DNA of 64,000 nucleotides, taken from NCBI RefSeq assembly GCF_005491705.1, contig NZ_CP028093.1:1-64000 (forward strand), in the 5' to 3' direction. A program made the position numbers and the translations under genes. The stretch's first letter is position 1, and each line of letters opens with the position of its first letter. The DNA is from Pontibacter sp. SGAir0037. GTDB taxonomy: Bacteria; Bacteroidota; Bacteroidia; Cytophagales; Hymenobacteraceae. Below are positions 51,547-59,991 of this stretch, piece after piece. The notes under the pieces were generated by a model. It had not been told where the DNA came from and made no database searches. It was given only the letters and a program-made list of their open reading frames with translations.

Positions 51547-52263
51547 TCACAGCTCTATAAAGTATTTAATGAACGCACTGTCCGATTGCCGTATCTCTTC
51601 CGGGGTGCCTGTTGCTTCCACGCTGGCCCCGTTGAGGATGATCAGTTGGGAGGCCAGGGAAAAAGCCTCCCGGTGGTCATGGGACACGTAGATAATGGTA
51701 ATCCCCAGCGCTTCCTTTAGCTCAATTATCTTTTCTCGCACCACTTTCTTCAGCTTCACATCCAGGTTGGCCAGCGGCTCATCCATCAGCAGGACTCTGG
51801 GCTGGAGCACTAGGCTTCGCCCAATAGCGACTAATTGTTGCTGGCCGCCTGATAACTGGGAGGGGTACTTGTCCAGCGAGTCTTTCACGCCAAGCCATTC
51901 TGCCGTCTCCTGGACTTTTATTCTATAATCTGGCTCCTTCCTGGCCTTTAGCCCGAAAGCTATGTTCTCGAATGCCGTCATGTGCGGCCACAGCGCCAGG
52001 TCCTGGAAGATGTAGCCGATTCCCCTCTTATGAGGTGCGACAGTCACTTTCCCGTTGCCGCTCACTACCTCACCACCGATGCTTATCTCCCCGCTGTCCG
52101 GTGCCTCAAACCCGGCCAGCAATTTTAAGATAGTGGTCTTCCCGGAACCAGAACTGCCTAAAAGGCAGGCAAGGTCGCCTTTCTTAACCTCTACCGTAAT
52201 ATCCTGGAGTACCTGTTTCTTCCCGTAAGATTTAGAAACATTCCTCAGCTCAACTTCTGCCAT
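51547..52263 (-). CDS. fbpC: ABC ATPase of Fbp-like Fe(III) importer
   Basis: This 238-residue ATPase has Walker A LGSSGSGKTTI (about 35-45), signature LSGGQQQLVAIGRSL (about 136), Walker B VLLMDEPLANLDVKL (about 157) and H-loop YVSHDHREA (about 192). It lacks the C-terminal regulatory domain that longer FbpC proteins carry. Its start overlaps the end of the permease gene by 14 bases. It energises import of a metal or small anion bound by the binding protein encoded upstream; Fe(III) is the likeliest judged from the binding protein. Confidence 0.85.
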   Translation of the reverse strand: MAEVELRNVSKSYGKKQVLQDITVEVKKGDLACLLGSSGSGKTTILKLLAGFEAPDSGEISIGGEVVSGNGKVTVAPHKRGIGYIFQDLALWPHMTAFENIAFGLKARKEPDYRIKVQETAEWLGVKDSLDKYPSQLSGGQQQLVAIGRSLVLQPRVLLMDEPLANLDVKLKKVVREKIIELKEALGITIIYVSHDHREAFSLASQLIILNGASVEATGTPEEIRQSDSAFIKYFIEL

Positions 52264-53809
52264 AGCGTGCAGTTACTCTTCTCTTAATGTACCAGAGGGC
52301 AAACAGGCCCCCTGTTACGCTCCCGGTGAACAGCAGCGCCACCAGGCACATGGCGCTTGTCAGGCTTTGCGGGGCGTTCGCCATGATGGTGAAGATCTTG
52401 ATGGGAAGCAGCGAAGTGCCCGGCGGATAGACCATGATGGCTGTTCCCAGTTCACCCATACAGAAGATAAAGCTTATGACAAAGGCTCCGAATAAGGCGT
52501 CGGCCACAAGGGGTACCGTTATCTGCCAGAGCGCCCCCCACTTTGTGGCGCCGCTCACCAGGGCCGCCTGCTCCAGGCTGGCCGGAATCTGCATCAGCCG
52601 GTTATGCAGGATTTTCTCCGCCACGAACAGGTACCGCATCAGGTAAGCGATGATGATGATGAGCGGGCTGGTGTAGATGAAGTTGAGGGCAGGCGTGTTA
52701 TAGTATCTGATCAGAGCTATTCCTGTTACCACAGAAGGCAAAGCGAAAGAGAGGATTAACATAAAATCCACAGCCCGGGCGGTCTTTCTTCCTTTCAGGT
52801 AGGAAAATCCAAAACCAAACAGGACGAGGAGCAAAGCACCCCAACAGGCGTATAAAAACGTTTGCCACATCTCTGCCTTCAGGTAGTCGAAAGCCTGTGC
52901 CAGGTGCTGCAACCCAGGAGAGAGCGCCTGCACGGCCAGTAAAGCGATAGGGACCAGTGTTGAGCAAAAGAGGTAGCCCCCTGCGACAGCCAGCCATTTC
53001 TTTTTATCCTTATCGGAGGCGGTATACCCGGACCGTCCGTTTCGGCTTCCTATCGTCAGGAAAGGCTTGTCTGTCAAATAGCTTGACTCTGCCAGCAACC
53101 CGATGGTGCAAAGAAAAATTAGGGAGCCTGACAGGATGATGGCCGAGTCGAAATCATAGAAAGCCGAGAATTGTGTAAATATCTCCGTCGTCATCACCTG
53201 TACCGACAGAAAAGCAGGAACAGAAAACTCGGATATGGCTAAGATAAAGATAAGCAGGCCGGAAGATAGGAGAGCAGGCTTAACCAAGGGCAGAATGATG
53301 CGGAAGAAGGCCTCTCTATAGGGTACCATGATCATGGCCGCCTCCTCCAGGCTGGCATTTATATTCTGGAGAGAGTTAGAAAGCAGGAGCATGGCAATGG
53401 GTGTGTAGATGATGGTAAGAACGAAAATGGCTCCAGCCGGGCTATAAATAACACTGGGGCTCATGCCCAGCACCACAAAAAAGTCAACCCAGGCCACAGC
53501 AAAGATGTAGGGGGGCAGGAACAGCGGGACCAACAGCAGGATGGTGAGCAGCTGCCCATGCCGCAGGTTGTTCTTGCTGATGATAAACCCCAGCACCAAC
53601 CCTAAAAAGGTCGCGCTGATCGCCACGGCTGCCCCTATGCCAACAGTGTGGAGCAAAAGCCGAACCGTCCGGCCTCTCAGCAAGGCAGTGTATGCCCCCA
53701 GCTCTATTTCACTTCCGATTCCCAGAGAATGTGACACCAGGTAAAGGATGGGCAATAACGCTATTGCCACAAACAGGAATGATAAAGCCCAGAGGTAAAT
53801 TCTGCTCAT
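52250..53809 (-). CDS. fbpB: Two-domain ABC permease (FbpB-like)
   Basis: This 519-residue permease has two homologous six-helix halves, each with an EAA loop: LEEAAMIMVPYREAFFRIILPLVKPALL (first half; only its core named here) and LEQAALVSGATKWGALWQIT in the second. Fused double permeases are typical of Fe(III) (FbpB/SfuB), thiamine and phosphonate importers. It lies 16 bases after the binding-protein gene and overlaps the ATPase gene by 14 bases, so the three form one operon. Confidence 0.88.
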   Translation of the reverse strand: MSRIYLWALSFLFVAIALLPILYLVSHSLGIGSEIELGAYTALLRGRTVRLLLHTVGIGAAVAISATFLGLVLGFIISKNNLRHGQLLTILLLVPLFLPPYIFAVAWVDFFVVLGMSPSVIYSPAGAIFVLTIIYTPIAMLLLSNSLQNINASLEEAAMIMVPYREAFFRIILPLVKPALLSSGLLIFILAISEFSVPAFLSVQVMTTEIFTQFSAFYDFDSAIILSGSLIFLCTIGLLAESSYLTDKPFLTIGSRNGRSGYTASDKDKKKWLAVAGGYLFCSTLVPIALLAVQALSPGLQHLAQAFDYLKAEMWQTFLYACWGALLLVLFGFGFSYLKGRKTARAVDFMLILSFALPSVVTGIALIRYYNTPALNFIYTSPLIIIIAYLMRYLFVAEKILHNRLMQIPASLEQAALVSGATKWGALWQITVPLVADALFGAFVISFIFCMGELGTAIMVYPPGTSLLPIKIFTIMANAPQSLTSAMCLVALLFTGSVTGGLFALWYIKRRVTARYGRS

Positions 53810-53825
53810 CTGCTCAAATGCTTAC

Positions 53826-54842
53826 TTACATGTTTGTTTCCACCCATTCTTTCAGGTAAGGCTGAATTTCCTCCAGCTTTTTGGACGACTTGTCATAATC
53901 CACCCGCATCGGCTTTACCTTATCAAGGGAGAACACGCCCTCCGGCACTTCTACCCCTTTGCTCAGCGGCATCTGGGCACTCGAGTGTGCCAGTTTTAAC
54001 TGTGTCTCCTCACTCATCAGATAGTTTGCCAGCCTTTGGGCCTCCTCAGGGTTGGGAGAGCCCTTTATTAAGGAAAGGGTGTTAGGGATAATCAAGGTGC
54101 CAATGTCTTGCTGCCCTAAAAACACGACACCTATGGGTGCCCCTTCCTTCATGGCCTCGTTGGCATCATCCGTGTCGGTAAGACCGAGCCATACCTCCCC
54201 ATTGGCAACCCGCTTCTTTACATCTCCGTTGCTGGTGGCTATCACCACGTTGTTTGCCTTCAGGTCATCGAGCCACTTCTTTGCCTGCTCATCCCCTAGC
54301 GCAGCGAAAATGGCCGCCATGTGAAAAGAGGTGGTGCCAAAAAGGGGATTGGCAACTGTCACTTTTCCCCGATACTCCTCTTTGGTCAGGTCGAAGATGG
54401 AAGTGGGCACCTGATTGGCAGGAAGGAGGTCTTTGTTGTAGATAAGGACTCTGGCCCGGGAGGAAAAGCCTGTCCAGTGTTTCTCCTCATCAATAAAGTG
54501 ACCGGGAATGGTCTGGGCGGCCTCCGGAGAGAAGGGCTGGCTGATGCCTTTTTGCTTCAGGACATTGGCTCGGACCGGGTCCCCGCTCCAGAAAAGGTCG
54601 CATTGGGGATTATTGGCCTCTGCGATCAACCTGTTGAGCACCCCGGTGGATTTTGTTTCCTCGGTGTCAAATACAGCCTTTACTTTGATACCGGTCTCCC
54701 TCTCAAAATCATGCAGGATTGGCTCGGCGAACACCTGATCCACGGAAGTATACACCACAACCTCCCCTTCGTTGCCCCCGCCGCAACCCGTGCTAAGAGT
54801 AACCAAGAGCAGCGCAAGGATTTTGTATAGCTTTTCCTTCAT
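53826..54842 (-). CDS. fbpA: Fe(III)-type substrate-binding lipoprotein
   Basis: This 338-residue lipoprotein has a lipobox (LSTGC at about residue 20) and then a bilobal binding-protein fold: VVVYTSVDQVFAEPILHDFE (about 28-48), a hinge around LYNKDLLP-like RVLIYNKDLLPANQV, and LKLAHSSAQMPLSKGVEVPE near the end. It resembles the FbpA group for ferric ion. The VDQ at the N-terminus and the Tyr-poor C-terminal lobe leave room for another substrate. It is the first gene of the operon fbpA-fbpB-fbpC; a palindrome and possible structured leader lie 30-125 bases upstream. Confidence 0.85.
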   Translation of the reverse strand: MKEKLYKILALLLVTLSTGCGGGNEGEVVVYTSVDQVFAEPILHDFERETGIKVKAVFDTEETKSTGVLNRLIAEANNPQCDLFWSGDPVRANVLKQKGISQPFSPEAAQTIPGHFIDEEKHWTGFSSRARVLIYNKDLLPANQVPTSIFDLTKEEYRGKVTVANPLFGTTSFHMAAIFAALGDEQAKKWLDDLKANNVVIATSNGDVKKRVANGEVWLGLTDTDDANEAMKEGAPIGVVFLGQQDIGTLIIPNTLSLIKGSPNPEEAQRLANYLMSEETQLKLAHSSAQMPLSKGVEVPEGVFSLDKVKPMRVDYDKSSKKLEEIQPYLKEWVETNM

Positions 54843-54871
54843 AGTTTTCTGTTGTTTTTCATTTATCCGGA

Positions 54872-54938
54872 GGGGTCAGTCTGAATACGTAAAAGATGAA
54901 TCGGAATCTGCCCCGCCACGGAGGTCATCAGTACCTCC
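54872..54938. promoter_or_regulatory. Possible structured leader or element end upstream of fbpA
   Basis: GGGGTCAG (54872-54879) can pair with CTGCCCC (54908-54914, one bulge), and GGAGGT (54920-54925) with ACCTCC (54933-54938). Together with the palindrome at 54950 this makes three folds in under 100 bases. It could be a leader RNA of the iron operon, transcribed on the - strand, or the end of a decayed insertion element. It is not a riboswitch I recognise. Confidence 0.35.
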
Positions 54939-54949
54939 CTTTGCCTTGG

Positions 54950-54965
54950 TAACCTTGCAAGGTTA
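54950..54965. promoter_or_regulatory. Perfect 16-bp palindrome, candidate operator
   Basis: TAACCTTG directly abuts CAAGGTTA, a perfect palindrome, 108 bases before the fbpA start. A dimeric repressor site is likely; it does not resemble a Fur box. Confidence 0.5.
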
Positions 54966-55240
54966 GGTATTCTGCATTAGACATAATAGAAGGATTTTAA
55001 CCTTTAGGACATGCTTTACCTTTTACCTGGCTTTTTCTGTGGTCGGATGGGTTATAAAAAGGAGAGTATACTAAAATCTTATCTTGTCTTACCTGCTAAT
55101 GCTATTTGTTATGTTACGATTTTTACAGCAAAAAGCTTTTAAAGTGTAAAATGTTAATTTAATACAAAAGGTTAACTGGGTTCTATTTTGTTTGTTAATC
55201 CCTTCCTATCATTGCAGTTTGAAACAAACCATTAGATTCC
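54966..55240. other. Divergent intergenic region with no gene
   Basis: Between the iron operon (- strand) and the barrel-like gene (+ strand) nothing codes. The part from 55080 to 55200 is AT-rich. It ends in TATCATTGCA, also found before chrA. Confidence 0.5.
55214..55226 (+). promoter_or_regulatory. Shared TATCATTGCA element, copy 1 (-7 like)
   Basis: The stretch CCTATCATTGCAG lies 15 bases before the ATG at 55241. TATCATTG differs from TAnnTTTG at one base. The same ten bases occur before chrA at 56859. It is probably the -7 element of this gene. Confidence 0.5.
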
Positions 55241-55807
55241 ATGCTTCACTTACACGCTACTGTAAAGAGAACTTCCAATGCAGGATTTACTAAAAGCATT
55301 GCTTGCATACTCCTTACTGTATTTCTTGCCTTTTTCTTCGGGCAAGCCCATAGCCTGGCACAGGTACCGCCCGTAACCTATCCCAAAGTAGCCGGATACG
55401 TGGGAATAATCCATCCACTAGTGACTTTCAGCAAAGAAGGCACTACTACGAATTTCAATGACCACTATGTAGTTGGTATGCCTACTGGTATCAATATCTG
55501 GAAAAGTGCCAGAGTAGGGTTCACCTTTGAGGCAGTTCCTTTCATAAGGGTCGAGAACAGAACGAGCAGAATGAGTAATTTTTTGTTTCATCCTGGTATA
55601 TTAGTAGCATTAGGTAATGGCTTTACCTTTGCTGGCCGTGCAGCTTTCGAGACCTCCGGCCGATATGGCTTCACACCCGTTCTAAGCAGGGCCATTATCA
55701 GAAACAAAAACAGTAGCTACTTTGCAGCACTTCCCGTACCGGTACGATTTGGAAACAAACACCCTACCGCTATAACGGTAGGGCTTCAATTGGGAATAGC
55801 TTTTTGA
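55241..55807 (+). CDS. Small secreted beta-rich protein beside chromate genes
   Basis: This 188-residue protein has a long signal peptide (about 1-40, ending SLAQVPP). A beta-rich body follows, with YVGIIHPLVTFS, FNDHYVVGMPTGINIW, VGFTFEAVPFIRVENR and FLFHPGILVALGNGFTFAG. The end ITVGLQLGIAF with final Phe is that of an outer-membrane beta-barrel. The length fits an eight-stranded barrel. I do not know the family; similar proteins occur as small Bacteroidota porin-like proteins. It lies 157 bases before the ChrB-AraC gene and shares its -7-like element with chrA, which suggests joint control. Confidence 0.7.
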   Translation: MLHLHATVKRTSNAGFTKSIACILLTVFLAFFFGQAHSLAQVPPVTYPKVAGYVGIIHPLVTFSKEGTTTNFNDHYVVGMPTGINIWKSARVGFTFEAVPFIRVENRTSRMSNFLFHPGILVALGNGFTFAGRAAFETSGRYGFTPVLSRAIIRNKNSSYFAALPVPVRFGNKHPTAITVGLQLGIAF

Positions 55808-55964
55808 GTATGACCTGGCATGCAAGGGGGTAATTCTGCATTAAAATAATACTACTGGCCATTAGTTCTTTTTTAAGCCACTGTCCGGATTGTTGAGTTA
55901 GAGACATCAAACCCTAAAGCTGGATCCAACAAGACAGTTCAAGACTGTACAATTAATTTACCTT

Positions 55965-56828
55965 ATGAAGTGGATTACCCGAGAGCGCCCCAAGATTGAC
56001 CGCCTGGCCTGCCCCTGGTTAATCAAGAGGTTTATCGACGCGAAGGCCGAAATCATATACGTGCCAGCCAAAGAGGTGATAGCGCAGGCTAAGGCGCTGC
56101 AGGCTATTCCCTTTGACGTACCCGATGTCGAGTTCAGCCACTACGAAGACCGCTGCACCTTCGACTATTTTATCGAGAAGTATAACCTCAAAGACGCCGC
56201 CTTGCATACCATGGCCCTGGCCGTACGCGGGGCAGACACAGACAACCACAGCATCAGCAGCCAATCCGCCGGCCTATGGGCTATATCCGCCGGCCTTGCC
56301 TTTAACTTCAGGGATGACTATGAGCTGCTTGAAAGGGGCATGCTTATCTACGATGCCCTCTACAGCTGGGCTAAGTACCTGCAAAATGAGAAGCATACCC
56401 AGAACCCGACAGAGAGCCTGTTGCAGCGGGTGCTCCATCAGCACCTTGCCCAGGAAGAGGAAACCCACAGGAAAATGCCAGACTGGGGCCTTCCTTTAAA
56501 AAAAATCATCCAGGACCAGATAGACAGGAACCTGGTCCCCAACCTGACTAAGATATCAGAGGAACTGGATCTGCACCCGGCTTATCTGTCCCGCCAGTTC
56601 CCCAAGTACTTCGACAGCCTCACGTTTGGGGAGTACATCCGGAAGCTTCGTATTGAAAAGGCCATTCATCTGCTCTATCATACAAGTCATTCCCTATCCG
56701 AGATCGCTTACCTGGTCGGCTTCTCTGACCAAAGCCACTTTTCCAGGATGTTCAAAAGCCAAACCGGTGTGAAACCCTCTAATTTCAGAAAAGGGATCAT
56801 AAAAGGTAAAGAAATTGCAAAAGGTTAA
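55965..56828 (+). CDS. ChrB-type chromate-resistance domain fused to AraC regulator
   Basis: This 287-residue protein has two parts. Residues about 1-140 match the chromate-resistance (ChrB C-terminal, Chrome_Resist) domain: WITRERPKIDRLACPWLIKR, FDVPDVEFSHYEDRCTFDYF and LAVRGADTDN. Residues about 175-280 are an AraC DNA-binding domain with two helix-turn-helix units (LDLHPAYLSRQF and LSEIAYLVGFSDQSHFSRMF). ChrB normally regulates chr genes in proteobacteria with a different N-terminal domain; here an AraC domain takes that place. It lies 134 bases upstream of chrA on the same strand, so it is the likely chromate-responsive regulator. It may sense Cr(VI) or a reduced form through the ChrB domain. 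Confidence 0.88.
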   Translation: MKWITRERPKIDRLACPWLIKRFIDAKAEIIYVPAKEVIAQAKALQAIPFDVPDVEFSHYEDRCTFDYFIEKYNLKDAALHTMALAVRGADTDNHSISSQSAGLWAISAGLAFNFRDDYELLERGMLIYDALYSWAKYLQNEKHTQNPTESLLQRVLHQHLAQEEETHRKMPDWGLPLKKIIQDQIDRNLVPNLTKISEELDLHPAYLSRQFPKYFDSLTFGEYIRKLRIEKAIHLLYHTSHSLSEIAYLVGFSDQSHFSRMFKSQTGVKPSNFRKGIIKGKEIAKG

Positions 56829-56858
56829 AGCTGTTCTATTAATAATCGGTTTAGCTCC

Positions 56859-56872
56859 CTATCATTGCACTA
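56859..56872 (+). promoter_or_regulatory. Shared TATCATTGCA element, copy 2
   Basis: CCCTATCATTGCAC is followed by about 90 bases before chrA. The core TATCATTGCA repeats that before the 55241 gene, so both may be read by the same sigma factor or bound by the same regulator (the ChrB-AraC protein). Confidence 0.5.
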
Positions 56873-56962
56873 AGTAAGTAAGCGACAGACGGATAGACAT
56901 GAGCGAATTGCCACACCTGTCTCTAAGCTAAGCTTTAAAGAAGCTTTTTACATACTTATTTT

Positions 56963-58180
56963 ATGCATATGAAAGAATCTCCAGGCACGACTGTTATTCG
57001 TCAGACGAAAATACAGATTTTCCTACGCTTCCTAAAGTTCGGGTTTCTTGCCTGGGGCGGCCCGGTGGCACAGATAGCCATGATAAAGCGGGAATTGGTG
57101 GAAGAGGAAGAGTGGGTGTCTAAGGAACGGTTCAACAGAATTCTTGCCGTTTACCAAGTGCTGCCTGGGCCAGAGGCACACGAATTGTGCGTCTATTTCG
57201 GGATGGTCGCAGGAGGCAGGCTTGGCGGGTTTCTCGCAGGGCTTGCCTTTATGCTTCCCGGCTTTGTCCTCATGCTGCTGCTCACGTGGCTTTACGTCAG
57301 CATCGGGATTGACTCTCCAATACTTAAGGCTGTTTTTATAGGTTTCCAAGCCGCGGTTATCGCCCTTATCTTTGCAGCCGTTCACCGGATAGGGAAACAC
57401 TCGCTTACAAACGTGAAATTGATTGCGGTGGCTGCAGCCGCTTTCATTGCCTACTTCTGCGGAGTGGGTTTCTTTATTGTTCTCCCCCTGGCAGGGCTGG
57501 CCTATGTCTTCTGGATGAAGGGGCAAAGAGCCTATGTCGCCCTTTGCGGGGCAGCGCTTGCCATTGCCAGTGTCCTGCTGTTCAACCCTGAAGTGCTGCA
57601 GCTACAGACTGCCGCACCCGTACCTGAAACGGGCTCATCTACAAGTAGCTATTCGCCCCTTGCTGTCTTTTGGGCAGGATTGAAGGCGGGCCTGCTGACC
57701 TTTGGCGGCGCGTATACCGTTATTCCGTTTATTCAGCAGGACGCGGTCATCAACTATGGCTGGCTAACGAACCGACAGTTTATTGATGGCATTGCGCTTT
57801 CCGGTGTACTTCCCGCGCCACTTATCATCTTCTCTACCTTTGTGGGGTACTTTGGGGCGGGGTGGCTTGGGACAGTGATTATGACGTTCGCCATCTTTCT
57901 CCCCGCTTTCTCCTTTACCCTCCTGGGACATGGCTTGATGGAAAAGGTAATCGAGAACAAGGCGCTGCACAGCTTCCTGGACGGGGTAACTGCTGGGGTG
58001 GTAGGGTTGATAGCGATGACGGCGATTCAGCTTTTCAGAACAACCATTACAGATTGGTTTACCCTATTCGTGTTCGCTGTATCCCTGCTTATGCTGTACC
58101 GGATCAAATCAAAATTCACAGTGGTGTTTGTAATTCTGGGTGCTGGACTGATAGGTATGCTTTGGCACACGATTGTATAA
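56963..58180 (+). CDS. chrA: ChrA chromate efflux transporter
   Basis: This 405-residue protein has two homologous CHR halves with ten to twelve membrane helices. Family motifs: FLKFGFLAWGGPVAQIAMIK (about 22-41), QVLPGPEAHELCVYFG, and in the second half GLKAGLLTFGGAYTVIPFI and IALSGVLPAPLIIFSTFVGY (LPGP is LPAP there). ChrA is an inner-membrane exporter of chromate. The ATG at 56963 is used; a second ATG lies two codons later. It follows the ChrB-AraC regulator gene. A strong hairpin downstream closes it. Confidence 0.93.
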   Translation: MHMKESPGTTVIRQTKIQIFLRFLKFGFLAWGGPVAQIAMIKRELVEEEEWVSKERFNRILAVYQVLPGPEAHELCVYFGMVAGGRLGGFLAGLAFMLPGFVLMLLLTWLYVSIGIDSPILKAVFIGFQAAVIALIFAAVHRIGKHSLTNVKLIAVAAAAFIAYFCGVGFFIVLPLAGLAYVFWMKGQRAYVALCGAALAIASVLLFNPEVLQLQTAAPVPETGSSTSSYSPLAVFWAGLKAGLLTFGGAYTVIPFIQQDAVINYGWLTNRQFIDGIALSGVLPAPLIIFSTFVGYFGAGWLGTVIMTFAIFLPAFSFTLLGHGLMEKVIENKALHSFLDGVTAGVVGLIAMTAIQLFRTTITDWFTLFVFAVSLLMLYRIKSKFTVVFVILGAGLIGMLWHTIV

Positions 58181-58221
58181 ACGACCATGACAGGATACTT
58201 CAGGCTTCTTAACCACCATGA

Positions 58222-58271
58222 GAGCAAAACAAGCATATGCTCCTTATGCAAAGCATATGCTTGTTTTGCTC
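58222..58271. terminator. Perfect 19-bp hairpin after chrA
   Basis: GAGCAAAACAAGCATATGC (58222-58240) pairs exactly with 58253-58271 around a 12-base loop. It starts 41 bases after the chrA stop and lies between converging genes, so it likely terminates both chrA and the lipoprotein gene at 58310. Confidence 0.75.
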
Positions 58272-58309
58272 CTGTAGATTATTAACAAAATAAATCCTCA
58301 AGCCCCTAC

Positions 58310-58753
58310 TCATTCACTTGCTTTGTAATGCAAGTACTCGTTCTTTTCTCCTGAAGCCTCATTGTAATTGAAGGACTTCACATCAATCTGCTTGCCGTTC
58401 TTGTAAATAACAAAGCGCATCTGCATGGAAGCAGGACCATCCTCCACAGCACTAAATTCATTGGCAGCGTGTATGGTGAGTTCCCTTACATTATCCGCCT
58501 CATAGGAATAGGACGCCCCCGAAAGGTTCCCATCAAATAATACGGGCGGCATAGCTTCGGTAGTGCCCCTAACTTTGAAATCGCCACCTCCAATAGTAAT
58601 AATCTTAATGAATTTCTCATAATCCCCAGACTGGCTGTAATCGACCCGATAGGTAGCTGTATCGGGCAGCACCGGGTCATCACTGTCTTTGTCACAACCA
58701 GTAAAAAGTAGAATTATGCACAACAGAAGGGAGAAGAAAGACAGCTTTTTCAT
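58310..58753 (-). CDS. Small lipoprotein of unknown function
   Basis: This 147-residue protein has a lipobox (LLFTGC at about residue 20) followed by an acidic stretch (DKDSDD). A small beta-rich domain follows: TYRVDYSQSGDYEKFIKIIT, MPPVLFDGNLSGASYSYE and MQMRFVIYKNGKQIDVKSFN. The pattern of short beta strands with GKQID resembles many Bacteroidota lipoproteins of calycin or MmpS-like shape. The family is not named here. It is the first gene after the chromate block, on the opposite strand. Confidence 0.75.
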   Translation of the reverse strand: MKKLSFFSLLLCIILLFTGCDKDSDDPVLPDTATYRVDYSQSGDYEKFIKIITIGGGDFKVRGTTEAMPPVLFDGNLSGASYSYEADNVRELTIHAANEFSAVEDGPASMQMRFVIYKNGKQIDVKSFNYNEASGEKNEYLHYKASE

Positions 58754-58889
58754 AGCCTAAGAATTAAAGGGTTTATAGTTAGGTGAAAAAATATTATCTA
58801 CGGAAACGTAATTAACCGGAACAGCCAAACGAGACACAGAAACTGCATTTCCTCTTCTAAAGTCTTTGACTACTATACTAGATCCCAGC

Positions 58890-59984
58890 TCATAACTTCA
58901 CTTTCATAGGGATACGGTTCTCCTGGTCATTTTTGGGATGTATAATGTCGTTATAGTCTTTATGGCCAAGGGGCTTATGCACCTGAAGTCCGGAACGAAT
59001 ACCGGAGTTCTTCTCAAAGGCAAAAAGGCTCAGCTTGTCTACAGGAATATCAAATTTCTTTTCATCCAAGCTGAAGGTGATACTGTCGGCATTCTTTGTA
59101 AAGGTGTAGGGCTTACCTACTATCGCCGTGGCCAGATAGATATCATAGATCTTTCCCTGGTAATCGTTATCGAAAATGGTATGCTTTTGAGCATGCGGCC
59201 ACGCCTTCAGGGAAAGCTCCACCTGCATCCTCGACATTCCCCCCCCAAACGAGACGAACACTGAGTTGCTGAAGTCCCGCTTATCCTTCTCCAGCTGATA
59301 GAAGCTCATGGCATCTATAGGGTTCTCCGCAAAGTAGACATGCCGTGTAAGAACCGGATTCTGCGCAAAGTCGGCTACCCAGACACCGTGCTTGCGGTCG
59401 CTGCCCGCTGCCACGCCCTTAAAGCCATAATTTCTAAGGTCGTAGCCTATCGTCTCGCTGCTAGCTGGCCTTTGCAGTGGGAAAGCGATATTGGTATAGG
59501 CATTATCCTTCTCTGCGTCCCGCACTAGCCTAATGTAAGGCAGGAACAGCTGCACCGTCTCGCTAGAGAGACCTCGTTCCTTGATTAGGTAATGCAGCTT
59601 AAAAACAGAGGCCTCCGATTCGACAAACCTGCTTTTGTCAAAAGGCTTTGCTTCCGTAACGGCATAGGCAGAGGCTTTGGGTTGAGAGGCATAGGCATAC
59701 CTAGACAGCACCCTATTGATACCGTCGATCTCATTGCGAAAGCTTCCTTGGAAGCGGTGCAGCCGGTTGGCCACAAAATCTATCACAGAGCCCTTGTCAT
59801 TGCTTCCATCCCGGTTGAAGTACATCTGCCGGGAGCTGTCGCCTGGGTTGTTAATGATGATTCTGTCTCCGTCAGGGTGCTTGAACTCAGGGCTCTTTCT
59901 CCCCTTCAAAGGGTCAAACACATAGCCTAGCGATTCGGCGACCTGAATAATCGACACCTGCTCTCTGTATTCCTGAAAGGTCAT
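58890..59984 (-). CDS. Toprim/DUF3991-like mobilization-associated protein
   Basis: This 364-residue protein begins MTFQEYREQVSIIQVAESLG, a CHC2-like start but without a zinc finger, then GRKSPEFKHPDGDRIIINNP and FNRDGSNDKGSVIDFVANRL. The middle has a toprim-like part with VYFAENPIDAMSFYQLEK and VFVSFGGGMSRM, then IFDNDYQGK with acidic residues. Such DUF3991/toprim proteins are found on Bacteroidota conjugative and mobilizable elements as primase-like partners of relaxases. It lies 7 bases after the DUF4099/DUF3945 gene. No relaxase gene is within the window. The start ATG at 59984 was chosen over an earlier TTG. Confidence 0.8.
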   Translation of the reverse strand: MTFQEYREQVSIIQVAESLGYVFDPLKGRKSPEFKHPDGDRIIINNPGDSSRQMYFNRDGSNDKGSVIDFVANRLHRFQGSFRNEIDGINRVLSRYAYASQPKASAYAVTEAKPFDKSRFVESEASVFKLHYLIKERGLSSETVQLFLPYIRLVRDAEKDNAYTNIAFPLQRPASSETIGYDLRNYGFKGVAAGSDRKHGVWVADFAQNPVLTRHVYFAENPIDAMSFYQLEKDKRDFSNSVFVSFGGGMSRMQVELSLKAWPHAQKHTIFDNDYQGKIYDIYLATAIVGKPYTFTKNADSITFSLDEKKFDIPVDKLSLFAFEKNSGIRSGLQVHKPLGHKDYNDIIHPKNDQENRIPMKVKL

Positions 59985-59991
59985 AAGCAAG

